64,000 nucleotides of DNA from Amycolatopsis sp. FDAARGOS 1241 (lineage in GTDB: Bacteria > Actinomycetota > Actinomycetes > Mycobacteriales > Pseudonocardiaceae), in assembly GCF_016889705.1 (NCBI RefSeq), contig NZ_CP069526.1, positions 5,456,001 through 5,520,000 of the forward strand, read 5' to 3'. The notes below the pieces were generated by a model. That model did not search any database and was not told where the DNA came from. It worked only from the letters and a program-made list of their open reading frames with translations. Each line of letters opens with the position of its first letter. Position 1 is the first letter of the stretch. Below are positions 52,786-61,178 of the stretch, piece after piece. The translations under genes and the position numbers were made by a program.

Positions 52786-53586
52786 ATGCCTGATCTGACG
52801 ATGCGCGACGGCACCCGGCTGCACGTCCGGGACGAGGGGGCCGGTCCTACCCTGCTGCTCCTGCCCGGCTGGGGCGTGTCGACGTGGTGGTTCCGCAAGC
52901 AGTTCGAGACGCTGACCGCCTCGTTCCGGGTTGTGTCCTACGACCCGCGCGGGCAGGGCGACTCGGACAAGACGACGCACGGGCAGCGCACAGCGCGGCT
53001 GGCGGCCGATCTCGCGGAGGTCATCACGTGGACCGGTGCGGAGCCGGTGCACCTGGTGGCGTGGTCCGGTGGCGGCTCGACGGCGTTGCAGTACGTGGAG
53101 CTGTTCGGGACCGACCGGCTGCGGACGCTGACGCTGGTCGGCGCGAGCCCGAAGCTGCTGAAGTCCGACGGGTGGGAGCTGGGCTTCGCCGACCTCGACG
53201 GGCTCCTCGGGTGGGTCGGCCTGGTGGGGAGTGACTTCGGGGCCGCCGCGGAGACCCTGTTGCCGGCGTTCTTCGCCGAGCCACTGCCGGCCGAGGACAA
53301 GGAAGCCACGCTGGCGGAAATGCGCCGGTGCGACGCGGCTGCGATGGCGCTCGCGTCGTGGGACTTCATCATCCAGGACTACCGCGACGTGCTGCGGCTG
53401 ATCGACGTGCCGGCGCTGATCATCACCGGTGAGGCCGACGTGGCGGTGCCGGCGGGCAACGGGCCCTACCTTCACGAGCACATCGCGGGCTCGCGGCTGG
53501 AGATCGTGGCGAAGGCGGCGCACTGCCCGTTCCTGGAGCAGCCCGAGCAGTTCGACGCGGCGTTGCGGAAGTTCCTCGCCGCCTGA
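52786..53586 (+). CDS. Alpha/beta hydrolase
   Basis: A 266-residue protein from ATG 52786. The oxyanion segment LLLPGWGVSTWWF, nucleophile elbow VAWSGGGST, acid in ITGEADVAVP and histidine in AKAAHCPFLE complete the catalytic triad. It may hydrolyse an ester or lactone, or act on a C-C bond as in meta-cleavage hydrolases. It lies between the acyl-CoA dehydrogenase and the convergent TetR gene, behind its own operator-like site. Confidence 0.87.
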   Translation: MPDLTMRDGTRLHVRDEGAGPTLLLLPGWGVSTWWFRKQFETLTASFRVVSYDPRGQGDSDKTTHGQRTARLAADLAEVITWTGAEPVHLVAWSGGGSTALQYVELFGTDRLRTLTLVGASPKLLKSDGWELGFADLDGLLGWVGLVGSDFGAAAETLLPAFFAEPLPAEDKEATLAEMRRCDAAAMALASWDFIIQDYRDVLRLIDVPALIITGEADVAVPAGNGPYLHEHIAGSRLEIVAKAAHCPFLEQPEQFDAALRKFLAA

Positions 53587-53644
53587 CCGCTGCCCGCGGG
53601 GTCGCTGCGCGCCTGGGCGAACCAGGCCGCAGCGGCCCGGAACG

Positions 53645-54331
53645 TCAGTGCGGGGAACGCTTCTTCGGCGAAGGCTTCTCCAGCGACGCACCCTCGGCCA
53701 CGAGGCTGTGGAGGATGAGGTCGGCGAAGTGCTCGCCGATCTGCTTCGGCGTGAACTCGCCCCCGGGCCGGAACCAGCGGTACACCCAGTTCACCGACCC
53801 GAGAATCGACAGGCTGGCGAGCTTGGGATCGATGTCGGCGCGCACCAGGCCTTCGGCCTTGCCCTTGCGGATCAGGTCGAGGAACACCGACCGGTAGGCG
53901 TGTTCGCCGCCGAGGATCTCCTCTTGGCGCTCGGCCGGCAGGGCGGCCATCTCGTGCAGGAAGACGGTGGTGCCGGTGAGGTTGCGGCACATGTGGTCGA
54001 CGTGGCCGACGACCACGTTGCGCAGCCGCTGCAACGGATCCCCCGGCCGGCTCGCCAGCGCGACGATGTTGGCGAGCCCCTGCCGGTGCACCTCGCTCAT
54101 GACCTCGAAGAGCAGGTCTTCCTTCGAGTGGATGTAGTAGTACAGGCTGCCCTTGAGCAGCCCGAGCCGGTCGGCGATGTCCTGCAGCGACGCGCCTTCG
54201 TAGCCCTTTTCGTAGAAGACCTCGGTGGCGACGGCGAACAGCTCGGCCCACCGCTCTTCACGAGGCTTGCGCGAACCGCCGCCGCGTCGCTGGGCCCTGC
54301 CCGCCGGCTCCCGCATCCGGACCACCCTCAT
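53645..54331 (-). CDS. TetR-family transcriptional regulator
   Basis: A 228-residue protein from ATG 54331; an earlier TTG at 54391 would start inside the operator. The HTH reads LFAVATEVFYEKGYEGASLQ and DIADRLGLLKGSLYYYIHSK. The C-terminal domain (HVDHMCRNLTGTTVFLHEMA) matches the TetR_C family of regulators of fatty-acid-like catabolism. The operator-like word before it recurs upstream of neighbouring units, so it probably represses the cluster and is relieved by an acyl-CoA-type ligand. Confidence 0.9.
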   Translation of the reverse strand: MRVVRMREPAGRAQRRGGGSRKPREERWAELFAVATEVFYEKGYEGASLQDIADRLGLLKGSLYYYIHSKEDLLFEVMSEVHRQGLANIVALASRPGDPLQRLRNVVVGHVDHMCRNLTGTTVFLHEMAALPAERQEEILGGEHAYRSVFLDLIRKGKAEGLVRADIDPKLASLSILGSVNWVYRWFRPGGEFTPKQIGEHFADLILHSLVAEGASLEKPSPKKRSPH

Positions 54332-54370
54332 TCGTCTGCTCGGCCGCTCGACCGGTCTCGGAAATCCCCA

Positions 54371-54390
54371 ATCTACCAAACGACCGATCA
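54371..54390. promoter_or_regulatory. TetR-type operator candidate before the TetR gene
   Basis: ATCTACCAAACGACCGATCA shares ACCAAACGACCG with the site at 52755. Placement between the TetR gene and the divergent stretch fits autoregulation. Confidence 0.5.
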
Positions 54391-54442
54391 ATGAACCATT
54401 GGCCGTGCTTTCGCCGGGTGGCGATCACGCTACCTCGGCGCA

Positions 54443-56356
54443 TCAGACGGCCAGCCCGGCGTCGGCGCCGGCGTTCACCGCGCGGACGAAATCGGCCGGG
54501 AGTTCGGCGTCGCCGAGGATCCGCACTTCACGCCCCTCGCCCGCGAGTTCGGCGGCGACCTCCGGCCCCGTCGCGCGCCAGCCGATGGCCAGGGCGACCA
54601 GGTCGGCCGCGATCGTCTCCGCGGCGCCCTCCTCCCCCACCGGCTGCCAGTGCACGGCCCCCGGCTCGATCCCGACGACCACGGCTTTCGTGAGGATCCG
54701 GACACCGTCGCGGCGGAGCTGCTTCACCAGCTGCCGCCGCGTGATCGCCTCGATGCCGCGGCCGGTGCTCGAGCGCATCTCGACGATCGTGACCTCCGCT
54801 CCTCGAGCTCGCATCAGCTCGGCGGTTTCGCAGCCGGTGGCACTGCCGCCGACGACCACCAGGCGCGTCCCGGGGGCCACGTCGAGCTCCCCGCGCAGCA
54901 ACCGCTGCGCGTCGTGCACGTCCGGTCCGCTGATGCCGGGGATGGGAGGCACCAGCGGAACCGCACCGGTCGCGACGACCACGACGTCGGGCCGCTGCTC
55001 GGCCACCGTCCGGGCGGACACCGGTGCGCCCGTGCGGATCTCCACGCCCAGCTCGTCCAGACGGCGAACTTGAAAATCCCGGAACCGCACCACTTCCTGC
55101 TTGCTGGGCGCCGCCCCCGCGACGCCCAGCTTGCCGCCGCACGAGCTGTCGCGTTCCCAGACCGACACCTCGTGGCCGCGCAGCCGAGCGATCCACGCCG
55201 CCTCCAGCCCCGACGGCCCCGAGCCCACCACCAGCACGCGCCGCGCGGCCGTGGCCGGTTCGACGACCCACGTGCGTTCGCGGCCGACCTCGGGGTTCAC
55301 CGAGCACCGCGCCCGCTCGCCGCGCCCGACCAGCTCGACGCAGGCGTTGCACGCGATGCACGGGCGCACCGCGGAAAGCCGGCCGTCTCGCACGAGGTTC
55401 GGCCAGTCCGGCTCGGCGATCAGGCCGCGCCCGAGCAGCACCAAGTCCGCGTCGCCGGAGGCCACGACTTCGGCGGCCAGCGCCGGGTCGTCCAGACGCC
55501 CCACGGCCATCACCGGCACGGACACGGCTTGCCGCACGGCCTTCACGAGCGGGCGCATGTGCCCGCGCCGCACGGCCATCGGCGCCAACGTCTCGTGCAG
55601 CGTCAGCCAGGTGCCCGACGACACCGAGATCGACGCGACGCCTGCGTCTTCCAGCAACTGCGCGACCGTCACAGCCGAGTCGAGATCGAACCCGCCGGGC
55701 TCGGCGTCGGTGCCGTTGAGCCGCCAGACGAGCGGTAGATCAACCGCGGCGACGATCGCCTGCGCCACCTCGAGCGAGAACCGGGCCCGCCGGGCGAGGG
55801 TGCCGCCGTAGCCGTCGGTGCGCAGGTTGTGCCGCGGTGACAGGAAGTTCGACGGCAGGTAGCCGTGGGCGCCGTGCACCTCGAGGTAGTCGAAGCCCGC
55901 TTCGGCGGCCAACCGTGCGGCCCGCGCGTAGTCGGCGACGATGCGGGTGATCTCGGGTTCGGTCAGCTCGTGCGGGGTGGGCGAGGCCGAGTTGAGCGGG
56001 ACCGGCGACGGCGCCACGGACGGGCCGTCGACGACCTGCCGGCCGGGGTGCATGAGCTGCACGCCCACCACGGTGCCGTGCGGGCGGACCGCCTCGACGA
56101 TCCGGTTGAGCCCGGGCACGTACTCCGGTGCGGACAGGCGTGGCTCGGGCCCCACGGTGTCGGGGGAGACCAGACAGCCCTCGACGGTGATCGCCCCGAC
56201 GCCCCCCTCGGCGCGGCGCCGGTAGTAGGCCACCGTGTCGTCGGTGACGAACCCGCCCTGGTCCAGGCACGTGCCCATCGGGGCCATGACGAGCCGATTG
56301 GCGAAGGTCAGACTGCCGACCCGTACCGGCGTGAACAGCGCGTCCGTCGCGTTCAC
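54443..56356 (-). CDS. NADH:flavin oxidoreductase (2,4-dienoyl-CoA reductase type)
   Basis: A 637-residue protein from GTG 56356, overlapping the ferredoxin stop. An Old-Yellow-Enzyme FMN barrel (FANRLVMAPMGTCLDQGGFV, FDYLEVHGAHGYLPSNFLSP) is followed by a [4Fe-4S] motif (CIACNACVELVGRGERARCS) and an FAD/NAD(P) domain (VLVVGSGPSGLEAA, LVVVGGSATGCETAELM). This is the 2,4-dienoyl-CoA reductase/trimethylamine-dehydrogenase layout. It reduces conjugated double bonds, which fits unsaturated or terpenoid acyl-CoA catabolism. It is the last gene of the minus-strand operon. Confidence 0.9.
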   Translation of the reverse strand: MNATDALFTPVRVGSLTFANRLVMAPMGTCLDQGGFVTDDTVAYYRRRAEGGVGAITVEGCLVSPDTVGPEPRLSAPEYVPGLNRIVEAVRPHGTVVGVQLMHPGRQVVDGPSVAPSPVPLNSASPTPHELTEPEITRIVADYARAARLAAEAGFDYLEVHGAHGYLPSNFLSPRHNLRTDGYGGTLARRARFSLEVAQAIVAAVDLPLVWRLNGTDAEPGGFDLDSAVTVAQLLEDAGVASISVSSGTWLTLHETLAPMAVRRGHMRPLVKAVRQAVSVPVMAVGRLDDPALAAEVVASGDADLVLLGRGLIAEPDWPNLVRDGRLSAVRPCIACNACVELVGRGERARCSVNPEVGRERTWVVEPATAARRVLVVGSGPSGLEAAWIARLRGHEVSVWERDSSCGGKLGVAGAAPSKQEVVRFRDFQVRRLDELGVEIRTGAPVSARTVAEQRPDVVVVATGAVPLVPPIPGISGPDVHDAQRLLRGELDVAPGTRLVVVGGSATGCETAELMRARGAEVTIVEMRSSTGRGIEAITRRQLVKQLRRDGVRILTKAVVVGIEPGAVHWQPVGEEGAAETIAADLVALAIGWRATGPEVAAELAGEGREVRILGDAELPADFVRAVNAGADAGLAV

Positions 56357-56547
56357 CGAAGCACCCGCAGCGCCGCGAACGGGCACGCGTCGACACCGAG
56401 TTCGGCGGTGTCCTCCTCCCCCGGCGGCACCTCTTGCTCCGCGCCGACGCCGGAGAAGCCGTCTTCGTTGAGCGGGAACAATTCCGGGTCGATGATGTAG
56501 CACTGCGCGTGACCCTGGCAGACGTCGGGCACCTGGCCGATCTTCAT
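56353..56547 (-). CDS. [3Fe-4S]/[4Fe-4S] ferredoxin for P450
   Basis: A 64-residue protein from ATG 56547. VCQGHAQCYI and ACPFAAL give the C-x5-C...CP cluster pattern typical of short ferredoxins that serve actinomycete P450s. It overlaps the P450 gene (ATGA) and the oxidoreductase gene (GTGA). It very likely carries electrons to the P450; the reductase could be the adjacent flavoprotein or a general one. Confidence 0.9.
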   Translation of the reverse strand: MKIGQVPDVCQGHAQCYIIDPELFPLNEDGFSGVGAEQEVPPGEEDTAELGVDACPFAALRVLR

Positions 56548-57791
56548 GGCGTCCTCCGGGCGCTGTGCGTGACGGGGAGGGCGACCATGGCCCGCGACGC
56601 CAAGCTCACCTTCCACTGTGGACCCCCGGCGAGGGCGAGCCCGGGCATGCGAGCGAGGATCCGGCTCACCGCGATCCGGGTTTCCATCCGCGCGAGCTGG
56701 GCCCCGATGCAGGCGTGGATGCCCTTGCCGAACGCGAGGTGCGGGTTGGGCCCGCGCTCGAGGTCGAGGGAGTCCGGGTCGGTGAACTTCGCCGGGTCGC
56801 GGTTGGCGGACGCGAGGACGAGGTGCACGCGCTCGCCGGGAGAGATCGTCCGTCCGCCCACTTCGGTTTCCGCGACGACCCAGCGGATCAGGACCTTGAT
56901 CGGCCCGTCGAACCGCAGCAGCTCCTCGACGGCGGGACCGATCAGCGCCGGTTCCCGCCGCAGCCGGTCGAGCTGCTCGGGGTGGCGCAGCAAAGCCAGC
57001 ACGGAGTTCGCGATGGAGTTGGTCGTGGTCTCGTGCCCGGCGAACAGGAGCAGCGCGCACATCGCGACGAGCTCGTCGTCGGACAGGTGGTCGGCGTCCC
57101 CGTCGTGCGCCATGAGCGCGGACAGCATGTCCTCGCCCGGGTCGGTGCGCCGTTTCGCGATGAGCTCGCGGATGTAGGCGTCCATCTCCCGCAGGCCGCG
57201 CAGCGCCCGTTCGTGCCGGTCGGCCCGCGCCGTGCCGCCCGCGCCGAACGCCACGAGCGCGAGCTCGTCGGACCACTCGCGAAAACGATCCCGGTCTTCC
57301 GGCGCCGCGCCGAGCATCGTGGCGATCACGGTGGTGGGCAACGGATAGGCGATGTGCTCGATGAGGTCCTGCGCACCGGAGCCGCGCAGGAAGCCGTCGA
57401 TGTGCTCGTCGACGATCCGGGTGATCATGCCGTCCATGCGGGCGATCCCCTGCCCCTTGAACGCTCCCGCGGCGAGTTTCCGCAGCCGTGTGTGCGCGGG
57501 CGGGTCGGAGACCACCATCCAGCTGGACATCAGCCCGAGCACCGCGGTCGAGGGCTGCTCGGGCCGGCCGGCGCGCGCGGCGAGCAGCGGCCGGACCCGG
57601 TCGCTGGAGAACGCCTTGTTCTGGAAGGCCGCCGAAACGTCGTCGTAGCGGGTGAGCAACCACGCCCGGTGCGGCTCGCTCCAGTGCACCGGATCCGCGT
57701 CGCGCAACGCGCGCAGCACCGGGTACGGGTCGGCGCTCGCCGACGGTTCGAGCAGGTTGTCGGGCACGGCGGCGTTTTCGGTGGTGGGCAT
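56544..57791 (-). CDS. Cytochrome P450
   Basis: A 415-residue class I P450. The I-helix LLFAGHETTTNSI has the acid-alcohol-type oxygen-binding pair, and the heme loop is HLAFGKGIHACIGAQLARME with the cysteine ligand. Length and motifs fit bacterial CYP families. It is coupled to the ferredoxin gene. It probably hydroxylates a hydrocarbon skeleton before CoA activation. The family number cannot be assigned by eye. Confidence 0.93.
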   Translation of the reverse strand: MPTTENAAVPDNLLEPSASADPYPVLRALRDADPVHWSEPHRAWLLTRYDDVSAAFQNKAFSSDRVRPLLAARAGRPEQPSTAVLGLMSSWMVVSDPPAHTRLRKLAAGAFKGQGIARMDGMITRIVDEHIDGFLRGSGAQDLIEHIAYPLPTTVIATMLGAAPEDRDRFREWSDELALVAFGAGGTARADRHERALRGLREMDAYIRELIAKRRTDPGEDMLSALMAHDGDADHLSDDELVAMCALLLFAGHETTTNSIANSVLALLRHPEQLDRLRREPALIGPAVEELLRFDGPIKVLIRWVVAETEVGGRTISPGERVHLVLASANRDPAKFTDPDSLDLERGPNPHLAFGKGIHACIGAQLARMETRIAVSRILARMPGLALAGGPQWKVSLASRAMVALPVTHSARRTP

Positions 57792-57800
57792 GGGGTCCTC

Positions 57801-58604
57801 TCAGGAGCTGGCGACGGCCGGCTGCGCGAGGCTGCGCGCCAGCCCGAGCCGGTCGCGGACGATCCAGCCACCGGCGACGCGGCCGTGGTCGACGGTGACG
57901 AGGCCGACGAGGTGCAGGGTCGCCGGGGTCCCGGCGGCGCCCCCGGCCGCGGAGCCGAGACCACCGGCATACGCACCCGAAGCGGTGACCCGGAACGCGA
58001 CGTGCGACCCGGCCGAGAACAGCTCGTCGACGGTCGACGACACGTCCGTCAGCAGGGCGGGCCCCGCGTCGCCGTCGTCGAAGCGGACGGCAGCGCTCGC
58101 CGGCTGGACGGCCGCGCCGGTCGCGAGCCACTCGCGCACCACGGTTTCCGCGGCCGGTTCCGCCGGTTCGGCCGTGGTGTCCCACGGGGCGAGCGCGGGC
58201 GGATCCACCGTGCCCGGGTGTCCGGAGCCGAGCTGACGGCGGCGGGACCAGTAGTCCTGCTCGACGAAGTTCGACTCGAGCCGGCGGCCGTTCCAGCGGT
58301 ACAGCCCGATCCCCGTCCACACCGCGAGCCGCCCGTCGCGGGCGCGCCGGCCGTGCTCGGAGAACCGCATGGCCAGCCGCCGGCCGTCGGTGACGATCGT
58401 GTGGACGGTGAGACCCAGCCCGGGGAACTGCTCGAACTGCCGCCGCGCCGCGGGGATGTAGGCCTCGTCGCGGCCGGCGACCTCGTGCGGGCCCATGTGC
58501 AGGACGTAGCCGGGTTCCATGATCTCGGGGCAGACCGACACGTCGTGGCGGTTGGTGTAGTCGGTGACGTAGCGGCGCATCAGGGCCACGAACGGTTCGG
58601 TCAT
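57801..58604 (-). CDS. SnoaL-like (NTF2-fold) protein, apparently duplicated domain
   Basis: A 267-residue protein from ATG 58604, overlapping the hydratase stop by one base (TGATG). The first half (YVTDYTNRHDVSVCPEIMEP, TVHTIVTDGRRLAMRFSEHG, LESNFVEQDYWSRRRQLG) is a SnoaL-like polyketide-cyclase fold. The second half (FSAGSHVAFRVTASGAYAGG, LHLVGLVTVDHGRVAGGWIV) repeats the pattern. Such folds act as hydratases, isomerases or epoxide hydrolases; the step here is unknown. The P450 follows nine bases later. Confidence 0.75.
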   Translation of the reverse strand: MTEPFVALMRRYVTDYTNRHDVSVCPEIMEPGYVLHMGPHEVAGRDEAYIPAARRQFEQFPGLGLTVHTIVTDGRRLAMRFSEHGRRARDGRLAVWTGIGLYRWNGRRLESNFVEQDYWSRRRQLGSGHPGTVDPPALAPWDTTAEPAEPAAETVVREWLATGAAVQPASAAVRFDDGDAGPALLTDVSSTVDELFSAGSHVAFRVTASGAYAGGLGSAAGGAAGTPATLHLVGLVTVDHGRVAGGWIVRDRLGLARSLAQPAVASS

Positions 58605-59413
58605 CAGCGGCCCTCGAAGCGCGGCGCGCGCTTGCCGAGGAAGGCGGCGATGCCCTCGGCGGCGTCGGCGGTGGCGTGCAGGGTGGTCAGCGCGCCGGTC
58701 GAGTGGTCGAACTCGCCGCGGTCCACGCCGCGGTTGACCAGGTTCTTGCCGGTCGCCACGGCGAGCGGGGCCATCGCGGCGAACCGCCCGGCGAGTTCCC
58801 GGGCGGCGCTCAGCAGTTCGCCGGCGGGGACCACCTTCTGCGCCAGGCCGATCCGCAGCGCGGTGGCCGCGTCGACCCGTTCGCCGCCGAACATCATGAG
58901 CTTCGTCCACTGCCGGCCGATCACCGACGGCGCGCGCAGCACGCCGAACCCGGGCACCAGCCCGACACTGCACTCCGGCATGCCGAACATCGCGGTGTCC
59001 GCGGCGACGACCACGTCGCAGGCGAGGGCGAGTTCGCAGCCGCCGCCCATCGCGAAGCCGTTCACCGCCGCGATGATCGGCAGCGGGGACTCCTCCACCG
59101 CGGCGAAGGTGCGCATGCAGTCCTGCTGGAACTCGCGTTTGGCGGCGACGTCGGTGAGCTCGGCGAAGCTGGCGATGTCGCCGCCGGCCGAGAACGCCTT
59201 GTCCCCGGCGCCGGTGATGATCACCGCGCGGGTCCGGCCGTCGGTGGCCAAGCGGGACAGCGCTTCCCTGAGCTCCGGCCAGAAACCCCGGCCCATCGCG
59301 TTGAGCTTGGCCGGGGAGTCGATGGTGAGCACCGCGACCACGCCCGAACCGTCGCCGGTGTCGCCGGCCTCGACGCGGATGGTGCTTGCCGCGATCCCGT
59401 TCCCGTTGCTCAC
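58604..59413 (-). CDS. Enoyl-CoA hydratase/isomerase family protein
   Basis: A 269-residue crotonase from GTG 59413, coupled to the carboxylase gene (GTGA). AFSAGGDIASFAE forms the first oxyanion-hole segment and NGFAMGGGCELALACDVVVA the second. The catalytic Glu pattern is present as MPECSVGLVPGFG. In carboxylation pathways (leucine or acyclic terpene degradation) a crotonase hydrates the product of the biotin enzyme, and the placement here next to the beta subunit agrees. Confidence 0.9.
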   Translation of the reverse strand: MSNGNGIAASTIRVEAGDTGDGSGVVAVLTIDSPAKLNAMGRGFWPELREALSRLATDGRTRAVIITGAGDKAFSAGGDIASFAELTDVAAKREFQQDCMRTFAAVEESPLPIIAAVNGFAMGGGCELALACDVVVAADTAMFGMPECSVGLVPGFGVLRAPSVIGRQWTKLMMFGGERVDAATALRIGLAQKVVPAGELLSAARELAGRFAAMAPLAVATGKNLVNRGVDRGEFDHSTGALTTLHATADAAEGIAAFLGKRAPRFEGR

Positions 59414-60981
59414 GCAGGTCCTCCCGATGCGATCTCGATGCTCGTCGCGATGACGTCCCTCGTGCGGGCCGGTTCGATGACGTCGTCCAGCGACAGGTGC
59501 GCGGCGGCTTCCCACGGCTCGGCTTCGCTGATCCACTCCTCGGTCAGCTGCGCTACGAGTGCCGCGTGCGCCGCCGGGCCTTCCTCGGCCAGCACCCGCT
59601 CCAGCCGGCGCCGGTGGATCGTGCGGATGCCGGTTTCGGGCGCCATGAAGCCGAGTTCGGCGCTGGGCCACGCGTAGAGGAAGTCCGGTTTGGTCGGGCG
59701 CCCGCCCATCGCGAAGTGGCCGCCGCCGTAGGCCTTGCGCAGCACCACGCCGACCTTCGGCACGGTGGCCTCGGCGATCGCGGAGACGAGTCCTTCGTAG
59801 CCGTGCAGGATGCCACCGCGTTCGGCTTGGGTCCCGATCATCAGGCCGGGCACGTCGTGCAGGAACACCAGCGGCAGGCCGAAGGTGTCGCACAGCCGCA
59901 CGAACGTGCGTTCCTTGGCGAGGCTGGGCGTTTCCAGCGCGCCGGCCCGCACGATCGGCTGGTTGCCGATGAGCCCGACCGGCCGGCCTTCGATCCGCGC
60001 GAGCGCGCACAGGAGGCTGGGGCCCCAGCCGTCCGCCCACGGCAGGATGCTCGCTTCGTCGGCGATGCAGGCGAAGACGTCGCGCATGTCGTACCCCGAA
60101 CGCGGGCCGAGCGGGACGATCGAGTCGAGGTCGGCCGGGTTCCGCGCGGGCGGCAGCGGCGGCGCGAGCGGCGGCCGCTGGGCCGAGTTCTGCGGCAGGT
60201 AGGACAGGAACGCGGCGATGGCGTCGATCGCGTCCGCCTCGGTGTCGACGACGAGGTGGGCGTTGCCGGCTTCGGTCGCCGCGGCCGGGCCACCGAGTTC
60301 GGTGTCGGTGACCTTCTCCCCGATCGCCGGCTCTACGACCGACGGGCCCGACAGTGCGATCGAGCCGCTGCGGACCATCACGACGAAGTGGGCGGTCGAG
60401 GCGTGCAGGGCGGAGTCGCCGTAGCTCGGGCCGAGCACGGCCGCGGCTCTCGGCACGACCGGTTGCCCGGGCGGCGGCTTGAGGAAGGTCGTGAAATCCA
60501 GTGGCAGCCCGGAGAAGCGCCAGCCGGACACGTCCGGCATGCGGCCGCCGTCGGCGTCGCACAGGAGGACGAGGGGGAAACCGTGGCGCTGGGCGTGCTC
60601 GATCAGCCGGCCCTGCTTGCGCATGCTGATGGGCGCGGTGGTTCCCGCGACCACGGAGGAGTCGATGCCGATCACACCGATGCGGCGGCCGTCGAGCAGG
60701 CCGAAACCGGTCACCACGGCGTCGCCGGGGATCGGCTTCTCGCGCCGCAATTCCGGCAGCGCGAGGGCGCCGATCTCGAACCAGGTGCCGGCGTCGACGA
60801 GCAGGCCGATGCGCTCCCGCACCGGCAGGCGGCCGGATTCGCGGTGCCGGCGCAGGCCTTCGGGCCCGCCGCTGGCGTGCGCGGCCTCCTGCTTCTCGCG
60901 GAGCACGGCGAGCCGGTCGGCCATCGTGACCTCGGCCGGATCGCCGGCTTCGTCACCCGGGGTGGTGCTCCTCGTCGCCAC
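59410..60981 (-). CDS. Acyl-CoA carboxylase beta subunit (carboxyltransferase)
   Basis: A 523-residue protein from GTG 60981, five bases after GGAGGT. VVAGTTAPISMRKQGRLIEH, LVFLHDVPGLMIGTQAERGG and KVGVVLRKAYGGGHFAMGGR are carboxyltransferase motifs for acyl-CoA and biotin. It is divergent from the alpha subunit gene at 61179 and heads the operon running to 54443. Context suggests a methylcrotonyl-/geranyl-CoA-type rather than a housekeeping propionyl-CoA carboxylase; specificity is inferred. Confidence 0.9.
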   Translation of the reverse strand: MATRSTTPGDEAGDPAEVTMADRLAVLREKQEAAHASGGPEGLRRHRESGRLPVRERIGLLVDAGTWFEIGALALPELRREKPIPGDAVVTGFGLLDGRRIGVIGIDSSVVAGTTAPISMRKQGRLIEHAQRHGFPLVLLCDADGGRMPDVSGWRFSGLPLDFTTFLKPPPGQPVVPRAAAVLGPSYGDSALHASTAHFVVMVRSGSIALSGPSVVEPAIGEKVTDTELGGPAAATEAGNAHLVVDTEADAIDAIAAFLSYLPQNSAQRPPLAPPLPPARNPADLDSIVPLGPRSGYDMRDVFACIADEASILPWADGWGPSLLCALARIEGRPVGLIGNQPIVRAGALETPSLAKERTFVRLCDTFGLPLVFLHDVPGLMIGTQAERGGILHGYEGLVSAIAEATVPKVGVVLRKAYGGGHFAMGGRPTKPDFLYAWPSAELGFMAPETGIRTIHRRRLERVLAEEGPAAHAALVAQLTEEWISEAEPWEAAAHLSLDDVIEPARTRDVIATSIEIASGGPA

Positions 60982-61062
60982 GGCACCTCCACTTGCTGAG
61001 TCGGGTCGTGAGCGTGAACCGCCGCGCCTGAGAAGGGCGTGATCCATCCTCAGCGCCGACAC

Positions 61063-61087
61063 TAGACTATCAGACGGTAGGTTGGTA
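61063..61087. promoter_or_regulatory. TetR-type operator candidate between the carboxylase subunit genes
   Basis: In the roughly 200-bp divergent region, the complement of 61066-61087 reads CTACCAACCTACCGTCTGATAG, related to the sites at 51461, 52753 and 54371. It would let one regulator control both carboxylase subunits. Confidence 0.4.
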
Positions 61088-61178
61088 GACAGAGCTTCGC
61101 GGAGGGTGCCGTCGACCGGGGCGGGACCCCGGGATGGGTGTGCCGGTCGCGCCGGCACGGACGTGAGGGAAGCCGGAC

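Noticed and set aside
56565..59453. 962-residue plus-strand frame opposite P450, SnoaL-like and hydratase genes
   Set aside because: No motifs; the minus-strand genes show catalytic residues and coupled starts and stops.
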